Assembly (NCBI GenBank): GCA_019614645.1
Contig: JABWDB010000005.1
Span: 4,558,001 to 4,622,000 of the forward strand
Source: Stratiolaelaps scimitus
Lineage: Eukaryota; Arthropoda; Arachnida; Mesostigmata; Laelapidae
DNA: 64,000 nucleotides
Reading direction: 5' to 3'
A model generated the notes under the pieces. The model was not told where the DNA came from. It searched no databases and saw only the letters and a program-made list of their open reading frames with translations. Shown in pieces: positions 47,823 through 61,411 of the stretch. The first letter of the stretch is position 1. Every line of letters begins with the position of its first letter. The translations under genes and the position numbers were made by a program.

Positions 47823-50800
47823 GTTTTCGCGTCTCGGTGGATTAACGCTAGATCGCGGGAGTGATGGATGTCATTACACGAGAAGAAGGATTTAGAAAAA
47901 TTTCGTATATGAAATGAAGTAGGATGTTCTGGTTCGTCGTTGAAAAAATATCGCCAGCTATGGAAGAAGAGGTGGGCTGAGGTATAAGTGAAATGATCTT
48001 TTTGGCGAAAATGAAATCTGCTGTGCGCCATTGTGAATGGTTGAGGGGCCGGGGGGTAAATCAATATGAAACGATTATGAATCTGATTAATCTAGCTGGC
48101 TGGTCGGTTAGCTTTAGGCGAGTTTGCACAAACCTGACTCTCCGCTCGATGAGACAGCGGCGCGAGATTTGCATGCGGCGGTCGTTGTCTTGTGTGAAGA
48201 ACAAGCATCGACAGAGAACGTGCGTAGCAACGGCGCTCTACAAAAAGCCTGAATGTTGGCGTATAAATAATGGTCTTATATATATATAATCAACGGTTTC
48301 TTTTTTAGCTTCCCGCCAACTCAGCGCATAGCAGAATGAAACTGCAGCTAGATACGGGTGTAATAATAGTAATAATAATAAAATCAGTGATCTCGATTTT
48401 CCTCGAAAAAGGTGAGGTATAGGATGAGACGTGGGGACGATTATAAGGGGGGTTACTGTTAATGTCAGTTAATTGGAGACATTAACTAACGCTTTCTTTC
48501 TCTAAAAAAAAGGTGCGAACGAAACACTTCCATGATATCGAAGTTTCATTCCAGGCAAAATGTTGTAAACGTGGAAAAAAGTGACGATATTTTTATTTGT
48601 TCCAAGGAGGCTTTTTCTAGTGGAAACGCATATAACGGTTGGGACTGTTGTTGTCGCCTATGTTTGACGGTGATTATCTCGAATTCGATTTTCCGTCGAG
48701 CTGAACTTTTAATACGGCTGCACTTCGTAGCTGTTCGAATTGCGAATGAGAAAAGCGGTATTTCATGAAGAAATTAGCTTCGGTTTTTGTTGGGAAAACG
48801 AGCTCTAATTAGTACACTCTTTAGTGCATAATTCAAATACGTAGCAATAATGCTGTGATAAGTTTTGCGAGAATTTCACGGGAAATTTTCATAGTTTTCT
48901 AACATTTTCTAGGAGTAATAGAACCGTGGAGGTTTCGAAATTTTCAACATTTCGAGAACGCGCGACATATTTCGACGCTGTAAATGAAGACTGAAACTAC
49001 GTCAATATCCGTTTTGTCTAACCTAGGTTGTTTAAAATGAGATCAAGTCACCTTCACACACGCTGAAATTCTATCGATTAGACTCTGATTACAAATGCTG
49101 TCCGACCAAATATATCACTTCTTTCGCCTGTTCGCGTTTCACCCAGCAAATTAGCTAGCGCCGATGTCAATCAATTAATATCAATTGGTCTGAAGTAACT
49201 TCGAGATTTTGCAATACAGCCACCGAGTGGTCCGTGAGCTGCAACCCTCACCAGAGGGACGACATAGGCTTCAGTGCGGAGCAATTCCATCGATTTGAAT
49301 TGACGCGTCCTCGCGCCGCCGGGAGGCTGACCATTCGCTGGTTTCTCTCTCTCTCTCTCTCGGTGCAGAGGATGTATACAAACAACATCCTTTCCCACGT
49401 TGTCATGCGTTCATCCTGACAACATTTATAGTGTTCGTGCGCCACCGATCCTCGTCCCCGGGCGCCACTACTGCCGTCCCGTCTTGGCAGAACAGCTGGG
49501 CGCGGTGAGCTAACAAGGTGAGTTGTGTCGGCTATCACATATCAAATTGCCAGTACGCTAGGCCAATCGTGGATTTCCTTTACAGGTGAGCAACCGCCGA
49601 GAGCGGTTGCATCTTATTCTCAACCGATATTCTCAGAGATCACGGATCGTGTAAGGAACGTGTATGGTGCATTGAGCACGTACATGAAATGCAGTGCTTT
49701 CATCAGTGTTCAGTTCGACAACTCTGTTTGGGGCCACAGGACTGTTCATTGCAAGCAGCTCGCCCCGGCGCTGTTGGACGACGCGCCCCCGCAGTGTAAC
49801 GAAACGCTGGGCAGCTACGGCGCGCATGAGATGTCGGACGGGTCGAGAGAGAAATCAACGAAATCTTCTGTAGTTCCTGTTGTTTCGAAACGAATGCAAC
49901 AGTGACGAATCGGTGGGATGATGTCATGGACGAGTGGATGAAGGACTCTGACGTTGGATTGTTACTGCGAGCGCCGATGGAATGGGCAACCATAAATAAT
50001 ATGGCGCTTGATTGGCGAAGTCGCCAGGGTGAAACTGCACCAATGTGCAGTTCTGGGACAATGATATAGTGAATATAGTGGCGCCGAAACGGTCAATCTG
50101 TTCTATCTCGTTTCCACCTATGGATCCATATGCCCCGCGTCTACCTCCCTGAATATTGTTTGTTCTCTTGCCGTAAACATCCTAACGTTGATCAGGTGAC
50201 CTCAATAGCTCGATTGTGTGTACGACAACGATGATGAACGTTAGCAAACCGAGGTTTTTTTTTTTCTGTATTGTGTATTCAGTGCGCGTGTCATGCAATA
50301 CATACATATGGAGTATAAATCTATCATTAATTATTTCAATTATCAAATCCAATCTCAAGTAGATCGCGATACAACGCTTGCCTCTGGCGTTGGGTACCTG
50401 TACAACAATGTCACTAGGTAACCGAAATAATAGCTCAACATCAAACAAAAATCCTGTCCGGTGTGGTAACAACGGACGCCCAGTTGTAAAATAGACCCTG
50501 CCTTAGCAGCGCTGCCAATGCGCTCACCATTGCGATGTAGCTGTGGCCGCTGCATGCGTATGTGTCCCTGTGACTAATATTGTGCTGATCTCATCCCAAA
50601 TATACGAGACGAAAACGGCCGCCGGGTGACGGCCGCTTTAATCGAAAGTTGGCATAGCACCACTCTCTAGAGAAGGGAAACTCCGGGAGGCAATTTGGTC
50701 GTCCATTCCCGTGGCTGTGGCGGCGGCGGCGGCGTTGAGATTTCCAGAAATCGCTATATTGGGTTCGTTCGACTCTGCTGGTGATGATGCTGGATGAAAC

Positions 50801-52085
50801 CACTTCGTCGGCCAGCGTCTATGGCAACGGGTGGTGAGCCTCACTGAGGAGTTGCGTGTTCGCGAGATGTGCACTGTGCTGGAATAGCTCAATCTTCCCG
50901 AGCAGTCTTTCTACTAATTGCCTATAGGTTAATTGTCTATTTGCGTATTCAGCCTGTCGTTGCCAACTGGCAGCTCTGTTCAACTGTTCTCTGTAGAAAG
51001 ACTACACGTGTTATCATCATGATCGTTTGTCATGATAACGATTTGATGGGGAGATTCAATTAGCTCTCGCACCATCACGTAATCTGACAACAGTAACAAC
51101 AACAAAAACATATGGCCTATTTAAGCAATATTCACGTAGCGTGAAGATTCAAGCTTGGGCCATTGGGTGCGACATGGTGGCGTCATTATATCGTGGCATG
51201 CATCATGTACCTGTGACGGAACTTGTTGCGTATTATTAGCCGAGTGTGATAGACTCTGTCGTTGACAAAAAAAAACAAAACACTGCTTTGTTAATAATTT
51301 GCGCCATCGCGATAGAAACGGGGGATCACGTAAAGTGATCGAGTCTGCCTTACTTTGCACGTCAATACATTCACACAATGTGCCTCTCAGTTGGCGATGA
51401 ACTCGAGAATTTGCACTATAGGGATACTCTATGGTGATACCGATTACGTGACTTCGAGAGGTTAAATCGAGCACAATTTTGAAGAGTGCATATCTCTCCC
51501 TTGTACCTGTTCATCTTGAGCTCGGACAGGACGATTTCGATTTAAAAACTATTGTTCCATATGGCTCAGTGGTGCGGCGAAACATCGCTGAACCGCATGT
51601 GAGTGAAGTGAAGTTCTTTTGAGTGGCGTACACACTTGCCTTGGCTGTATTCCGACCATTTATGCTAGTCTATAATGAGAACATATAAATAATACCTGTT
51701 ATAATGTCAACTTTTACCATAGCAGAGCATTAGTTGGCATATCCGGCCAAAAAAAAAGACACGAGTATACGCCTAAACACACTTGATACCGGCATAAGGG
51801 CTGAACGGACGTTTGACACTAGAGTGCAGTTAAAATGAAACTCTATCTAGCGCGATCACTTGAGACACAATACGTTCTTGTAATGGCAGGTCGATATCAT
51901 TGCGGGAGATTTCTACTATTCGCTGGAACTACCACAGTTCTCCGATGAGAACAAGCGCTATTCAATTGAGAAATACAGTGGCATGCACTTATGCCGTTTC
52001 GGCGTTTTCTTGTTTCAAGGTGACGACAAACTAGTGACCAGCAAACAACATATCCCGTCCGACATACGACAGTGAAACTGTGAAC

Positions 52086-54133
52086 ATGACTGATTCGTTT
52101 ACGACACCGCCGTTCCGGCCCGTCGACGACTTTCTGGGAGCCGGAGCACGTTTTCAGATTCCGAATATTCAAGATCTGGACAAATGGGCCAACAGGTGAG
52201 CAGAGACGGACGGATGTAGGCACTTATCTGCGATAACAATAGGTGTTGTTGTGCGCTGATCGATCAGTCGACCTCTGGATTTTCCAAGTTGCCTAGAAAA
52301 TTGCCTGATTTTGGAGGCATTGTGAACAGGTCGTAACGATCTAATAATGTGTAGTTCGATTACTCCGTATTTTATACTTAAATAGATATTACATTGATCT
52401 AATTATATTGGTACAGTCCATGAAGAGCAATTGTAATAATAGGTAAATAGAAATTTATAAGAAAGTTTGTTTGTAATCACAACGGACCAGCCGTAAGAAG
52501 TCTGACCATCTTAATTAGCTCGATGTTATTGCAAAACTCTACTCGAGTGATTTGAGCTCGTTGATTTTGAACTAAATCATAGTTCCACTATTTGTCTGTT
52601 TCAGAGTGCTCAACAATCTGATATACTACCAGACTAACTACTTCGTGGTGATTGGAATCGTCTTTCTCCTCGTCGGCCTCTACAACCCTGGCCAGGTTTG
52701 TATAACGCAATTGCTAGAGACCGACAACTGGGTTCTTCGAGGCGTAAAGACGTACAATGCACAAATTAGTAAAACGCCGTAAAAGTGCTTGAAACGGAGA
52801 GACGATAGAAGCTGTTGCTTGCCTCGGATCACGAACGGGATCTGTTAATCTCGGCATTTGAAATAGTCGTTGCTTTTATCTTGTAGCTTTCCTTGTTAAG
52901 CTGACACGTAGTGTCATGTTATGTAATTTAAGCTTACGATTTAAAATAGTCTTAAATTTACACTCTGTCGATCAATGGGTCAGCAGTGGCTCAGTTTCTC
53001 TGTGTCCTCTTGTATGCGACATTATACTTACAAGGCATCATCATCATCATCCGAGTATCTCGTATAAGGTTCTCTCGGTGTTTTCTACTCATACAGATGT
53101 TACAGCCATGCGGAAGCATCAACAATAACCATCTCTTCCTCTGTTGTTGTGTTTTCATGGGCGCTTCCGTCGTCATCTAGCTCCTCGTTGGCATGTTCGC
53201 GACATTGGCAACGTTGGCGCTACTGAACTACCTGGCCACACATCAGGCAGCGTTTGCAGGACTAAAGCGCCGCCATCCGGGGCTTTGTCTTGCTATTATG
53301 CTTACCGGCGGATACATGGTAGTCGCCTTGGTGGGCTCTGTGCTCGTTTTCCTCTTCGGAATTGCCTTACCAGTTCTGATCGTGTTCATCCACGCTTCTC
53401 TTCGGCTACGCAATCTCAAATCCAAGGTTTGCGAAACGCGCCCTTCTCCCTTTATTGACGCGATGGCGGCGCCTCGAGCGACGTTACCAACACGTGCATT
53501 GCCAACTTGTTGACCACAATCGTAGTTCGGAGCAGTCTGGCTGCTGATCATCGCTAGGCGAAGCATATGCGAGTGTTTTGGGTTCGTTATGTGTCAAAAT
53601 ATGCCTGCTCGAGGAATGGGTGATTTTCTTCGTTTAACACAACATCATCTCTACGTGTTTCCTAGTCATTAATAATAAGGGGTCCTAAGGCGGTTAATGA
53701 AGTGTTAATTTCGTAGACAGCGCTGACGTGAGACATTGCCGGACCTTCGGTGCCGCTTTGGCCCGCTTTTATCAATCAGCGAAACGGGATTTAATTGGGA
53801 AGCGAGAGAGAAAACTGCGGCTCAAGTATTACTGCTACTACAAGGGAAGCAGCGCTAGGCGCTGGATGCCGTCAAGTAGTAGCTGTCATATCAGCGAGCA
53901 TTCTGCACTTCATCATGAGACCCCAACAGCACGGCTTTGCTTGTGCCTGCTCAATACCTATGACAAGCATAACCTAGCAACGATAACGTGTATGATGTAT
54001 ATTTTATTCATTTATTGTCTGTTATTCACAGGTCTTCAATCAGGCGGAGAGACTGGGCGCAGTTCGCACTCCGATGGGCTTTGTACTTGAGCAGCTTGGC
54101 GAGACGTTTGAACAGCTTGGCGTCGCCAACTAA
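52086..54133 (+). CDS. PRA1-family membrane protein, ARL6IP5/PRAF2-like
   Basis: This is a small four-pass protein of the ER/Golgi membranes. Relatives (JWA/ARL6IP5, PRAF2) bind Rab or Arl GTPases and glutamate transporters. Exons are 52086-52195, 52605-52695, 53181-53426 and 54032-54133, in phase, giving 182 aa (human ARL6IP5 has 188, PRAF2 178). The N-terminus carries the family signature PFRPVDDFLG, then DLDKWANRV and NNLIYYQTNYFVV. Hydrophobic segments are at about 49-65, 68-86, 102-119 and 122-138, followed by FIHASLRLRNLKSK and RTPMGFVLEQLG, both typical of this subfamily. The ATG follows ...AAACTGTGAAC, and no upstream ATG is in frame nearby. Human ARL6IP5 and PRAF2 match about equally well by eye, so I give no symbol. 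An AATAAA at 54988 could end a long 3' UTR. Confidence 0.93.
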
Positions 54134-54987
54134 GGCAGCCGACACATAACGGCGTTAGCTTCCACTGAAATTCGCCACAATTCCTCTCCCCCCCCGCCCC
54201 CACCGCTCCAATTTCGTGACGATTAGCTGGTACCGCCTCCACTTGTTCGAAGGGTTTTCGAAGACATTTATACAACGTGTTATCACGTGAGCTGTTATGA
54301 AACTATCCTAATGATTGGCGAGCGCCAAGAACGTTCATTATCGGATGAATGCCAACAACTCGCGCAGAGATGTTACGAAGTGTAACGGAAACAGTGACCC
54401 AACGAAGGTAGACTCACATTCTGCTGGCTAATGGTCGGTGGAAAATTGACGACGATATTATTGGGGCTAGAACGTGGACGAAAGGTGACGAGTTGATTTT
54501 GTTGAAGGCCCAATTTGCGCGTTCCGTATGTCATTTTTAGTTGAACTAAGTAACCAGTACTCGTTGTAATCTGATGTGCGAAAGCTCGGCGGCCGGGCGG
54601 TTGCCACTGAAGAATATCATTTATCTATATATATATATATCTACATACATACATATTTAGCTATTTAATTTGTACCGCTGCCAATGTAGCACAGGGCGAA
54701 CGATCGAGCAGATTGTCATCGCCGTTTGACGAGCCGTCGCGTTCCCTTATTACTATGTCACTATTGTTATTATTATAAATAATTTACCTTTAATTGTCGA
54801 TTCTATATATATATATATACATTATATATATATACCTACAATCATACATAAAATGTAATAAGTTTAGTACAATAGCAGCAGCAGCAGTAGACGTCGCCTG
54901 CGAATTGACGAACGTGCTTAGTTTGAAATCAGTCTGATGCCCACCGTACTACGCGCCACTCACATTTGGCAGATTTCATAAACACTG

Positions 54988-54993
54988 AATAAA
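54988..54993 (+). promoter_or_regulatory. Candidate poly(A) signal of the PRA1-family gene
   Basis: AATAAA about 855 nt past the stop codon in the gene's orientation. It is plausible but distant, and nothing else supports it. Confidence 0.3.
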
Positions 54994-56137
54994 TCTACCC
55001 CGCGTATGTAGCTCATCATCATGATGGTGACTCCAACCTAACGGAATGAAACATCGATTTTTATAAACGAACACAGATAGTATGGGGTAAAAGTGGTTTA
55101 TTTATTCCGATTGCAGACGAAAGTACCCTCTGCTTTAACTGGTATTCGGCATTGATTGTAGCGACGATGCTTGCCTTTCAATTCTTTGGCAGCTTCAACA
55201 AACCTGGAAACCGGACACTGGTTTTCACAGGATTTCAGATGATCCCGACGACTACCCCTACACGATCCTGGTGTAGTGTTTTTGGCTGGATCCAGTTGAA
55301 TATATAATTTGCTGCCCCGCTTCTTAGTGGTATATATATATATATATACATCGTCTGCGGTGCATTGTCCTTGACTCCATCCTCTTGACCATGTCTTGTC
55401 TCTTGCGTCTATCTACAATACACCTTACTTCTCTGGTGAGAACGTCAGCCCGCGTCATCGTGCCACGATAGTCTATTCAACGCACGACGAAATAGAAGCA
55501 CTATCGTACTTGTATATACTATAACAATTCGACGAGAGACAGCTGAACTCCCCGAGTGCTGATTGATGAGCGCTGCCAAATTCTACCGCGATTCGAATCG
55601 GGGAAGGCTTAGCTTATCCAGCAATGATGGCGCCACAATCTGTTACTGTTAGGAAAGGTTTATTGACGCGATCCGATATAGTGACAGGGTATATCAGCAA
55701 GCGAAGGATTTCTAAGTGCGCATTTCTGAACGACTACACAATAAAATGGCATAATATTTTCATTTAGCTCAATATAGTGATCGTTGATATGGTTGAACCG
55801 GTTCAACAGATGCATTTGGACCTGGAAGTGTTATTTGTCACAAAAAAAACGAAGTGAATGTAATAAATTAATAAATATGGTGGTGTGAAAAACGACAAAC
55901 TAATTTTGATGACCTTGCCGCCTCTGCAGGTACTGTAAGACATGGCACATTTTCGAAAACATCTATAGGATACGCCAATACTTCTAAACAAACAAAAAAA
56001 ACACTTGTATTTTTGAGGGTGACCGCGAGGGGCGTGAGAGTCGGGTCCAGTGAACTCGGGTTTAATTCATTTACGAGGTGACACAATCGGACAAGAGGGA
56101 GCGGCGCGAGGAAAAACAGAGCTTCCCTGCTCACGAA

Positions 56138-56173
<36 letters not shown>

Positions 56174-57894
56174 CTGATCCCGACTATCGCACAGAACCCC
56201 TGCTTTTACCGTTTATTTATTGATATAGAATTTCTATCTTTATAAATTTCACATTGCGTAACATCATTTTAGCATACACTTGTCAATATATCAACGCTTC
56301 CATGGCGAATTTCGGCAATTTGCCTGTTCGTGTACGGGTGTTCCCGAGTTTTCGAGTGAAAAATAATTCCGAGTCCACTAGTTAATTAGTGCCACAGGTT
56401 AAATTGCGTGGCGCGACTAATGTGGCGTCGCACATAGCGTTCACCACAAATTCGTGTGTTCATAGCTAATAGTATATTAGTGGTAAATAATCTCTAGATT
56501 AATTGAAATTGATTTCTACAAAACAAAAATCGCTTGATACCACATATAAGCAACGACACTCGATATTCCAAGCGAAGGAGGGAAGACTCACCACACCTAT
56601 GACGGGTATGATTATTATTATTATTATCATCATTATATTGTTGCTTGTTTATTTATCGAGAGAGAGAAAGAGAAAAGCAAAACATCTCTGTCAAATTAAC
56701 ATACTGCCTCAGATTAAATAAGTTACTATTATTATTATTACTATTATATAGCTAACAACCACTCACTTGCACGGCCAGCCAAAGCTGGCCGATTGTTTTC
56801 TAGTGTTTGTATCGATATGCCGCTTTTGCCTTGTCTCGCCTCAACACAGGCGAGGCAGTACATTCGCCTAGATACATTATGTACAGTAATATAAAGCTCG
56901 TTATAGTTATTCGTATAATATATATATATATATATATATATATGCATCTTTCGAGGGGTAGTTCATTAGTACGACACGCACCGCTCATATAATAGTCTAT
57001 CGCTCCCTCCCTTCATCTGTCGCGTTCAGTTTCTCCTCGTGATGTCGTTTATCCTCGGGACATCATTTTTAACTGGTCAATGTCAATCGGTTACGGAGAA
57101 TACAATCGAATAAAATCAAATAAATAAGAGTACATAAATAAATAATAAAATCAAATACAAACAAGAACAAGTTCGCTGACCAGCACCGGTACCGGCCAGA
57201 TACAGCTGTAAATCGAATATGTCGATGTTAATTTCGTTTCCGCAAACTTGAACTTCTAATAAAGTTGATTCAATAATTGACGAAGATGACTATATAGTTT
57301 ACCTGATCGAGTTTGAGTAAAAGTGTGCTTTTTTTTTGTTGCACGTTTCGAGTGGAAACCAACTTGAAAAATGCGTTTTTCAGCCAAGCAGTAGGTCGAC
57401 ATTTGATGTTCATGCGCGGAAATGATACATATCCATGTATCGCTATCCGATAATAGACAAATTCATACTCATTCGGCCGAGTCAAGGCCGTCGGGACACT
57501 TATGGCGGTATGACGATATTCGTCGTTCATGTTGATGTGTATCTCGTTCTGTAAGTTCGTTTGTTCGATCGACATCAAACTCATCTTGCGCACAAAGATG
57601 TGTATATATATATATATATATATTGCACGACAACGTGTTTATAATGCAGTAAATGTGTGGCCTTGTTGTGCTTGAATATATATATATATATATATATATT
57701 GCACATGGTCTAGTATTCAATAATTAGTATATGGAGCACTCGGGTGAGTCGTGTATATATAGTATGTTGGCACCGCGTGACGACGTTTGTACAACGTAAG
57801 TCTCAATATGTGAATAATTTTAGACAGCTTCGAGCTACGATAGCAGCTCTAGTTGACGAGAGGTTTTAGATTGGTCAATATAGTATAAATAAAT

Positions 57895-57962
57895 TTCCCA
57901 GGCTGAATTTCACAGCCAACATTTGACGTCCACGGTACTGCTTTTGGCATTGATTCATGAGC
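57895..57962 (-). repeat. Dispersed repeat copy (GTGGACGT tail family)
   Basis: The reverse complement contains GCCAAAAGCAGTACCGTGGA followed by CGTCAAATGTTGGCTGTG, matching 13154-13195 with few changes and 19564-19598 more loosely. Only the tail part is present. Confidence 0.7.
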
Positions 57963-60914
57963 GCACCCCCTTTTTAAATGGTCAATACACTACAACACAT
58001 TGACCAATACTCTCCCACCAAATGTATCGTACGGATGGATGTAATGTGATTCCAAGAGATTAGAACGAGATGGTTATTTTCTTATCAGATTTTTGGACGA
58101 TGAAACAAATCATATCAGCAAAAGCTACGATTTCGAAGAAATTGAACAATTGAATTGTTTTTTCAGCGCATCCGTGCTGATAAAAAAAAACAGATTATTA
58201 TTATCATCATCACTGCTACACTATGGTGGAGTAATAGACTATGCAAATCCCGTCATCAAGAGGCCGCCCGGGACGAATCGATCTCACCATAAATCGGACA
58301 CCGTATCTCATTTACCATATCTATATTTATACTTATATATACTTTTGTTTTTAGATAATGCACAACCATAAATCCTGCTGGATAGCGTATACGATGCTGT
58401 ATAGATATTTCACACACAAAACTGCACTCCACAATAGGTCTACACGGTATATGTTTTGTATACGATACAAATAAGATAATTCGTCCTGTTAGGAACTTCT
58501 AAGGGTTCACCACATCTCAGACTGTTACCCTTAATGTTAGTAGGCCACCAGCTCGAATTCGTGAAGCATACACAATAAATTAGCAACCAATTATTAGGCC
58601 GGGAATCAATGAGTCGATCGAGCACGAATTTTAGCATAAACAACTATGCCACAAACGTTGTCGGCTTACCATACACACGTTTGTGAATGGTAACCGCAGC
58701 TAGGTGGTTAGCCACAGGCAAACATTGGTGGGAAGGATTAATTCGCCGCATTAATGTTCACACAATATGGTGGTTTACCGTCCCAAGCAACAGTTCACCA
58801 CTTGCTTATACCAGACGCATAGTGCTGCGCTCTCCCTGGGTGGACTGAACCAGTAACTGAAATGCGATTCACTACCGTAGGCCAAATGCACGCTAGGGTA
58901 TGGTTAATGTCTGTGAATATGACGACTAGAACAAATGGCACGTGACAGCCGCCCTCTGAAACACGTCGATCATTTGCCGGGCCGCTCCACAAGGGCGCTT
59001 CGCAGAACACTTCGAAGTCAACTATCGTATTTATCGTATCGAGAAAATTGGCGTACACTAGCCTGGTGGACATGTCTGTGTATGATAATGCGTTCCGAAT
59101 GGACCTTTACGCCGTTTCGTTTTGATGCGCATTTTATAAGTGAGCGATCAATCGATTTATTGGTTGGCATTCGAAGTTCGTAATGTGTCTGCGATGTTTG
59201 TTTGTTTGTGTTTTGTTTGCAAAACAGGCGTACTGCGACAATTGCCAGACGAAGTTGTCGAAAAGATATCGGCAGCCTATTCGATACTACCTTTGACATT
59301 ATGATAAGAGACGTATCCAACGATACCATAGTTCACGGGTTCGGCGAAAAAAACAATAGGGTGAATGCGCCATTAAAAGCCACGTGCTTATTTTGATCGG
59401 GCTCACAACTGGTCCTGTCCCAGAGCGTCAAATGCCCCCGGGGGTAGAACCTCGACGAAATAGCGAAATGCCAGACTCATCTGACAGTCCTCGAGGAGAC
59501 TTAGGCAGACGGAGGATCCGCGTGAGGGTCTTCTCCTAGTTTATAAGGCGCTGTTACTACTAGTGCTTTGTTAGGCGTCTGATGAAATGTACACGATGCG
59601 CATCGTCCTCCCCGCGTTAAACATGTTGAGGGGTCTCATTGCACCGGAGATTCCCGCTGTCGCCAGCCTCTCTAATCGTCGCAATACCTTGTTTGTGATA
59701 CCAATCGTTCCCTCAGAGTCGATCAAACACGCTCTAACCTACCGCGTGCCATCAGACTGCGGTTCCCTCTCTCGTGAACTACCGAGTACCCGTATCGACT
59801 GGACAGTTCATCACCGAATGGTTAAAACATCTAGGACTACTCGGGTATATGTGCGAACAATTACGTTCTGAGGTCCCGAAACATTTGTGACACTCTTTTC
59901 TCATTATTTCATTACGAGAACTTAAGCATTGCTGCAATCGAAGTTCTGTCAATACACCGACATTATGCCGTATTGTATTGTCACAGTTGAAACTCAATGA
60001 ACGATCGCAGCTGTATGGGGGCGTAATTCGGTTTATGCCAATAAGACCATGTTATGTATATATAGAACCAAAATTCAAAAACTACCTTTGCTGGAAACGT
60101 AAAATAGCCACTATCGCCGCCATAGCTTCTGCTGCAAATTGTCACTCGGTGGATATAACATAATTTTCACATGTTTCAGACGAAAACAGTGTCTCCCGAA
60201 CTTTCTCTCACAGTTTGACTTTGACAGGTGACAATGTATGAAATGTAGTATGCCATTACAGCGATATATGCATGATTGCTATCACTAACCCTCTATCCGT
60301 GTCACTCAGAGTTCGAGTCCTTGCAAAGCGACGTATACCTCCTTCCGAGTCTGGATACTTTACGAGCGCATTAGCTTAGGCCAACTCAAGGAGCCATTTG
60401 GAGGAGGCGGCGGCGGTTCCAGGCAAATCTATATCATAGTATATCTGTCTAGCCCTACCGATTCCGTTAATGTCTTGGCTGATAAAGCTGTACTTGCTGT
60501 TGATTATGAAAACGAAATATCATTGCCCAGTTCGAAACATCATTGTACACCGTAAGCGTGACTTCCCATTATGTTCAGTACGCGACGAGATGTACACGTA
60601 CTCGTGCGTGACGATTGTCTGCCAACATCTCTCGTGGCTTGACATATCGATAAAGCTTTGGAAGAGGGAGTCACCAGGGAGGGACACCGCTCACTTGTGG
60701 TGAATTTCGGTTGTTTTTCTACGTCGACCCCAATACAACGTCACCCACAATGAATGACAATTTGCTAATTTAGCACCGTGTTCGAGTGGCGACTACGGGC
60801 GAATGCTAGCATAATTATCAGATCTGAAATTCTGTACGCGTCCTTTCTTTCCAGTTAAATAATGAAATGTTGTTACAGCCAAACAATGTGTGCACCACTG
60901 AATCCATCTCAGGT

Positions 60915-60941
60915 GGTTAGATTCCTCGAAGGAATCTAACC
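60915..60941. repeat. Perfect 12-bp hairpin
   Basis: GGTTAGATTCCT and AGGAATCTAACC pair exactly around a CGA loop. The hairpin sits directly at the 5' edge of the dispersed repeat copy at 60940-61105 and may mark its boundary. Confidence 0.85.
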
Positions 60942-61105
60942 GCAGACGTTGATCCGCGCCACCGCGGACAAGCGCGCAGGGTCCTTCCCTCGGCAGCGCC
61001 TTTCCCCATTCGCTGCTGTCCAGAGACGAAACAGCGCCATAGCCTCCCTCGGGGATGTCCATGACGGTCACGGCCTGACACCATACCCCAATCTCCTTCT
61101 CTAAT
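60940..61105 (+). repeat. Dispersed repeat copy (CGCGCAGG...GCAGCGC family), best preserved
   Basis: It contains GCGGACAAGCGCGCAGGGTC, then CTTCCCTCGGCAGCGCCTTT, then GCCTCCCTCGGGGATGTCC and ends CTCCTTCTCTAATAATTA. Related copies are at 13945-14050 (plus) and 18985-19110 (minus). It is distinctly GC-richer than its surroundings, and its class is unknown. Confidence 0.65.
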
Positions 61106-61321
61106 AATTATATCTTTTAAGACGCACAATCATAATCAATATCCGACATAGAATAAATATTTTCTGCAAGAGAAGCGGTCCTCTATTTCACACTGCCTGC
61201 TCAATTTCCTCCTTCAATTAATCCCTCCAGTAATTAATCCCTTCTCGCCTAATTGCTTGCTTGCTCCCCTTCTTCGCTCATTCGTTACCCTAGCCCTATG
61301 TTATCGCCCATATTTCTCTTA

Positions 61322-61327
61322 TTTATT
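61322..61327 (-). promoter_or_regulatory. Candidate poly(A) signal of the second zinc-finger gene
   Basis: TTTATT on the plus strand reads AATAAA in the gene's direction, 85 nt past its stop codon, a normal distance for a short 3' UTR. Confidence 0.5.
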
Positions 61328-61411
61328 TAAGTCCCTCACGTTGCCGCCCTGGTGACCGTCTGCTTCGACCGATACCATACGTTTGTAACGTGCCTCGTAC
61401 AACTTTTCCTG

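Larger units (their letters stand above)
45685..52085. other. Gap between USP22 and the PRA1-family gene
   Basis: No gene is recognised. The stretch holds TA tracts at 45972-45994, 46122-46142, 46988-47016 and 47599-47632, the truncated SINE copy at 47758-47822, a CT run at 49344-49361 and a CGG run at about 50719-50734. Open frames such as 49525-49905 (126 aa) and 45502-45942 on the minus strand have no domain; the latter is partly a shadow of the last USP22 exon. The promoter of the PRA1-family gene should be near 51,500-52,085. Confidence 0.5.
54134..61411. other. Gap between convergent PRA1-family and second zinc-finger genes
   Basis: This should contain the 3' UTRs of both flanking genes and spacer. 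It holds TA tracts at 54625-54641, 54806-54820, 56142-56169, 56919-56943, 57602-57622 and 57677-57700, an opposite-strand repeat copy at 57895-57962, and the repeat plus hairpin at 60915-61105. The frames 58093-58371 and 59587-59871 show no domain. A GC-richer patch at 59400-59540 is unassigned. Confidence 0.5.
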
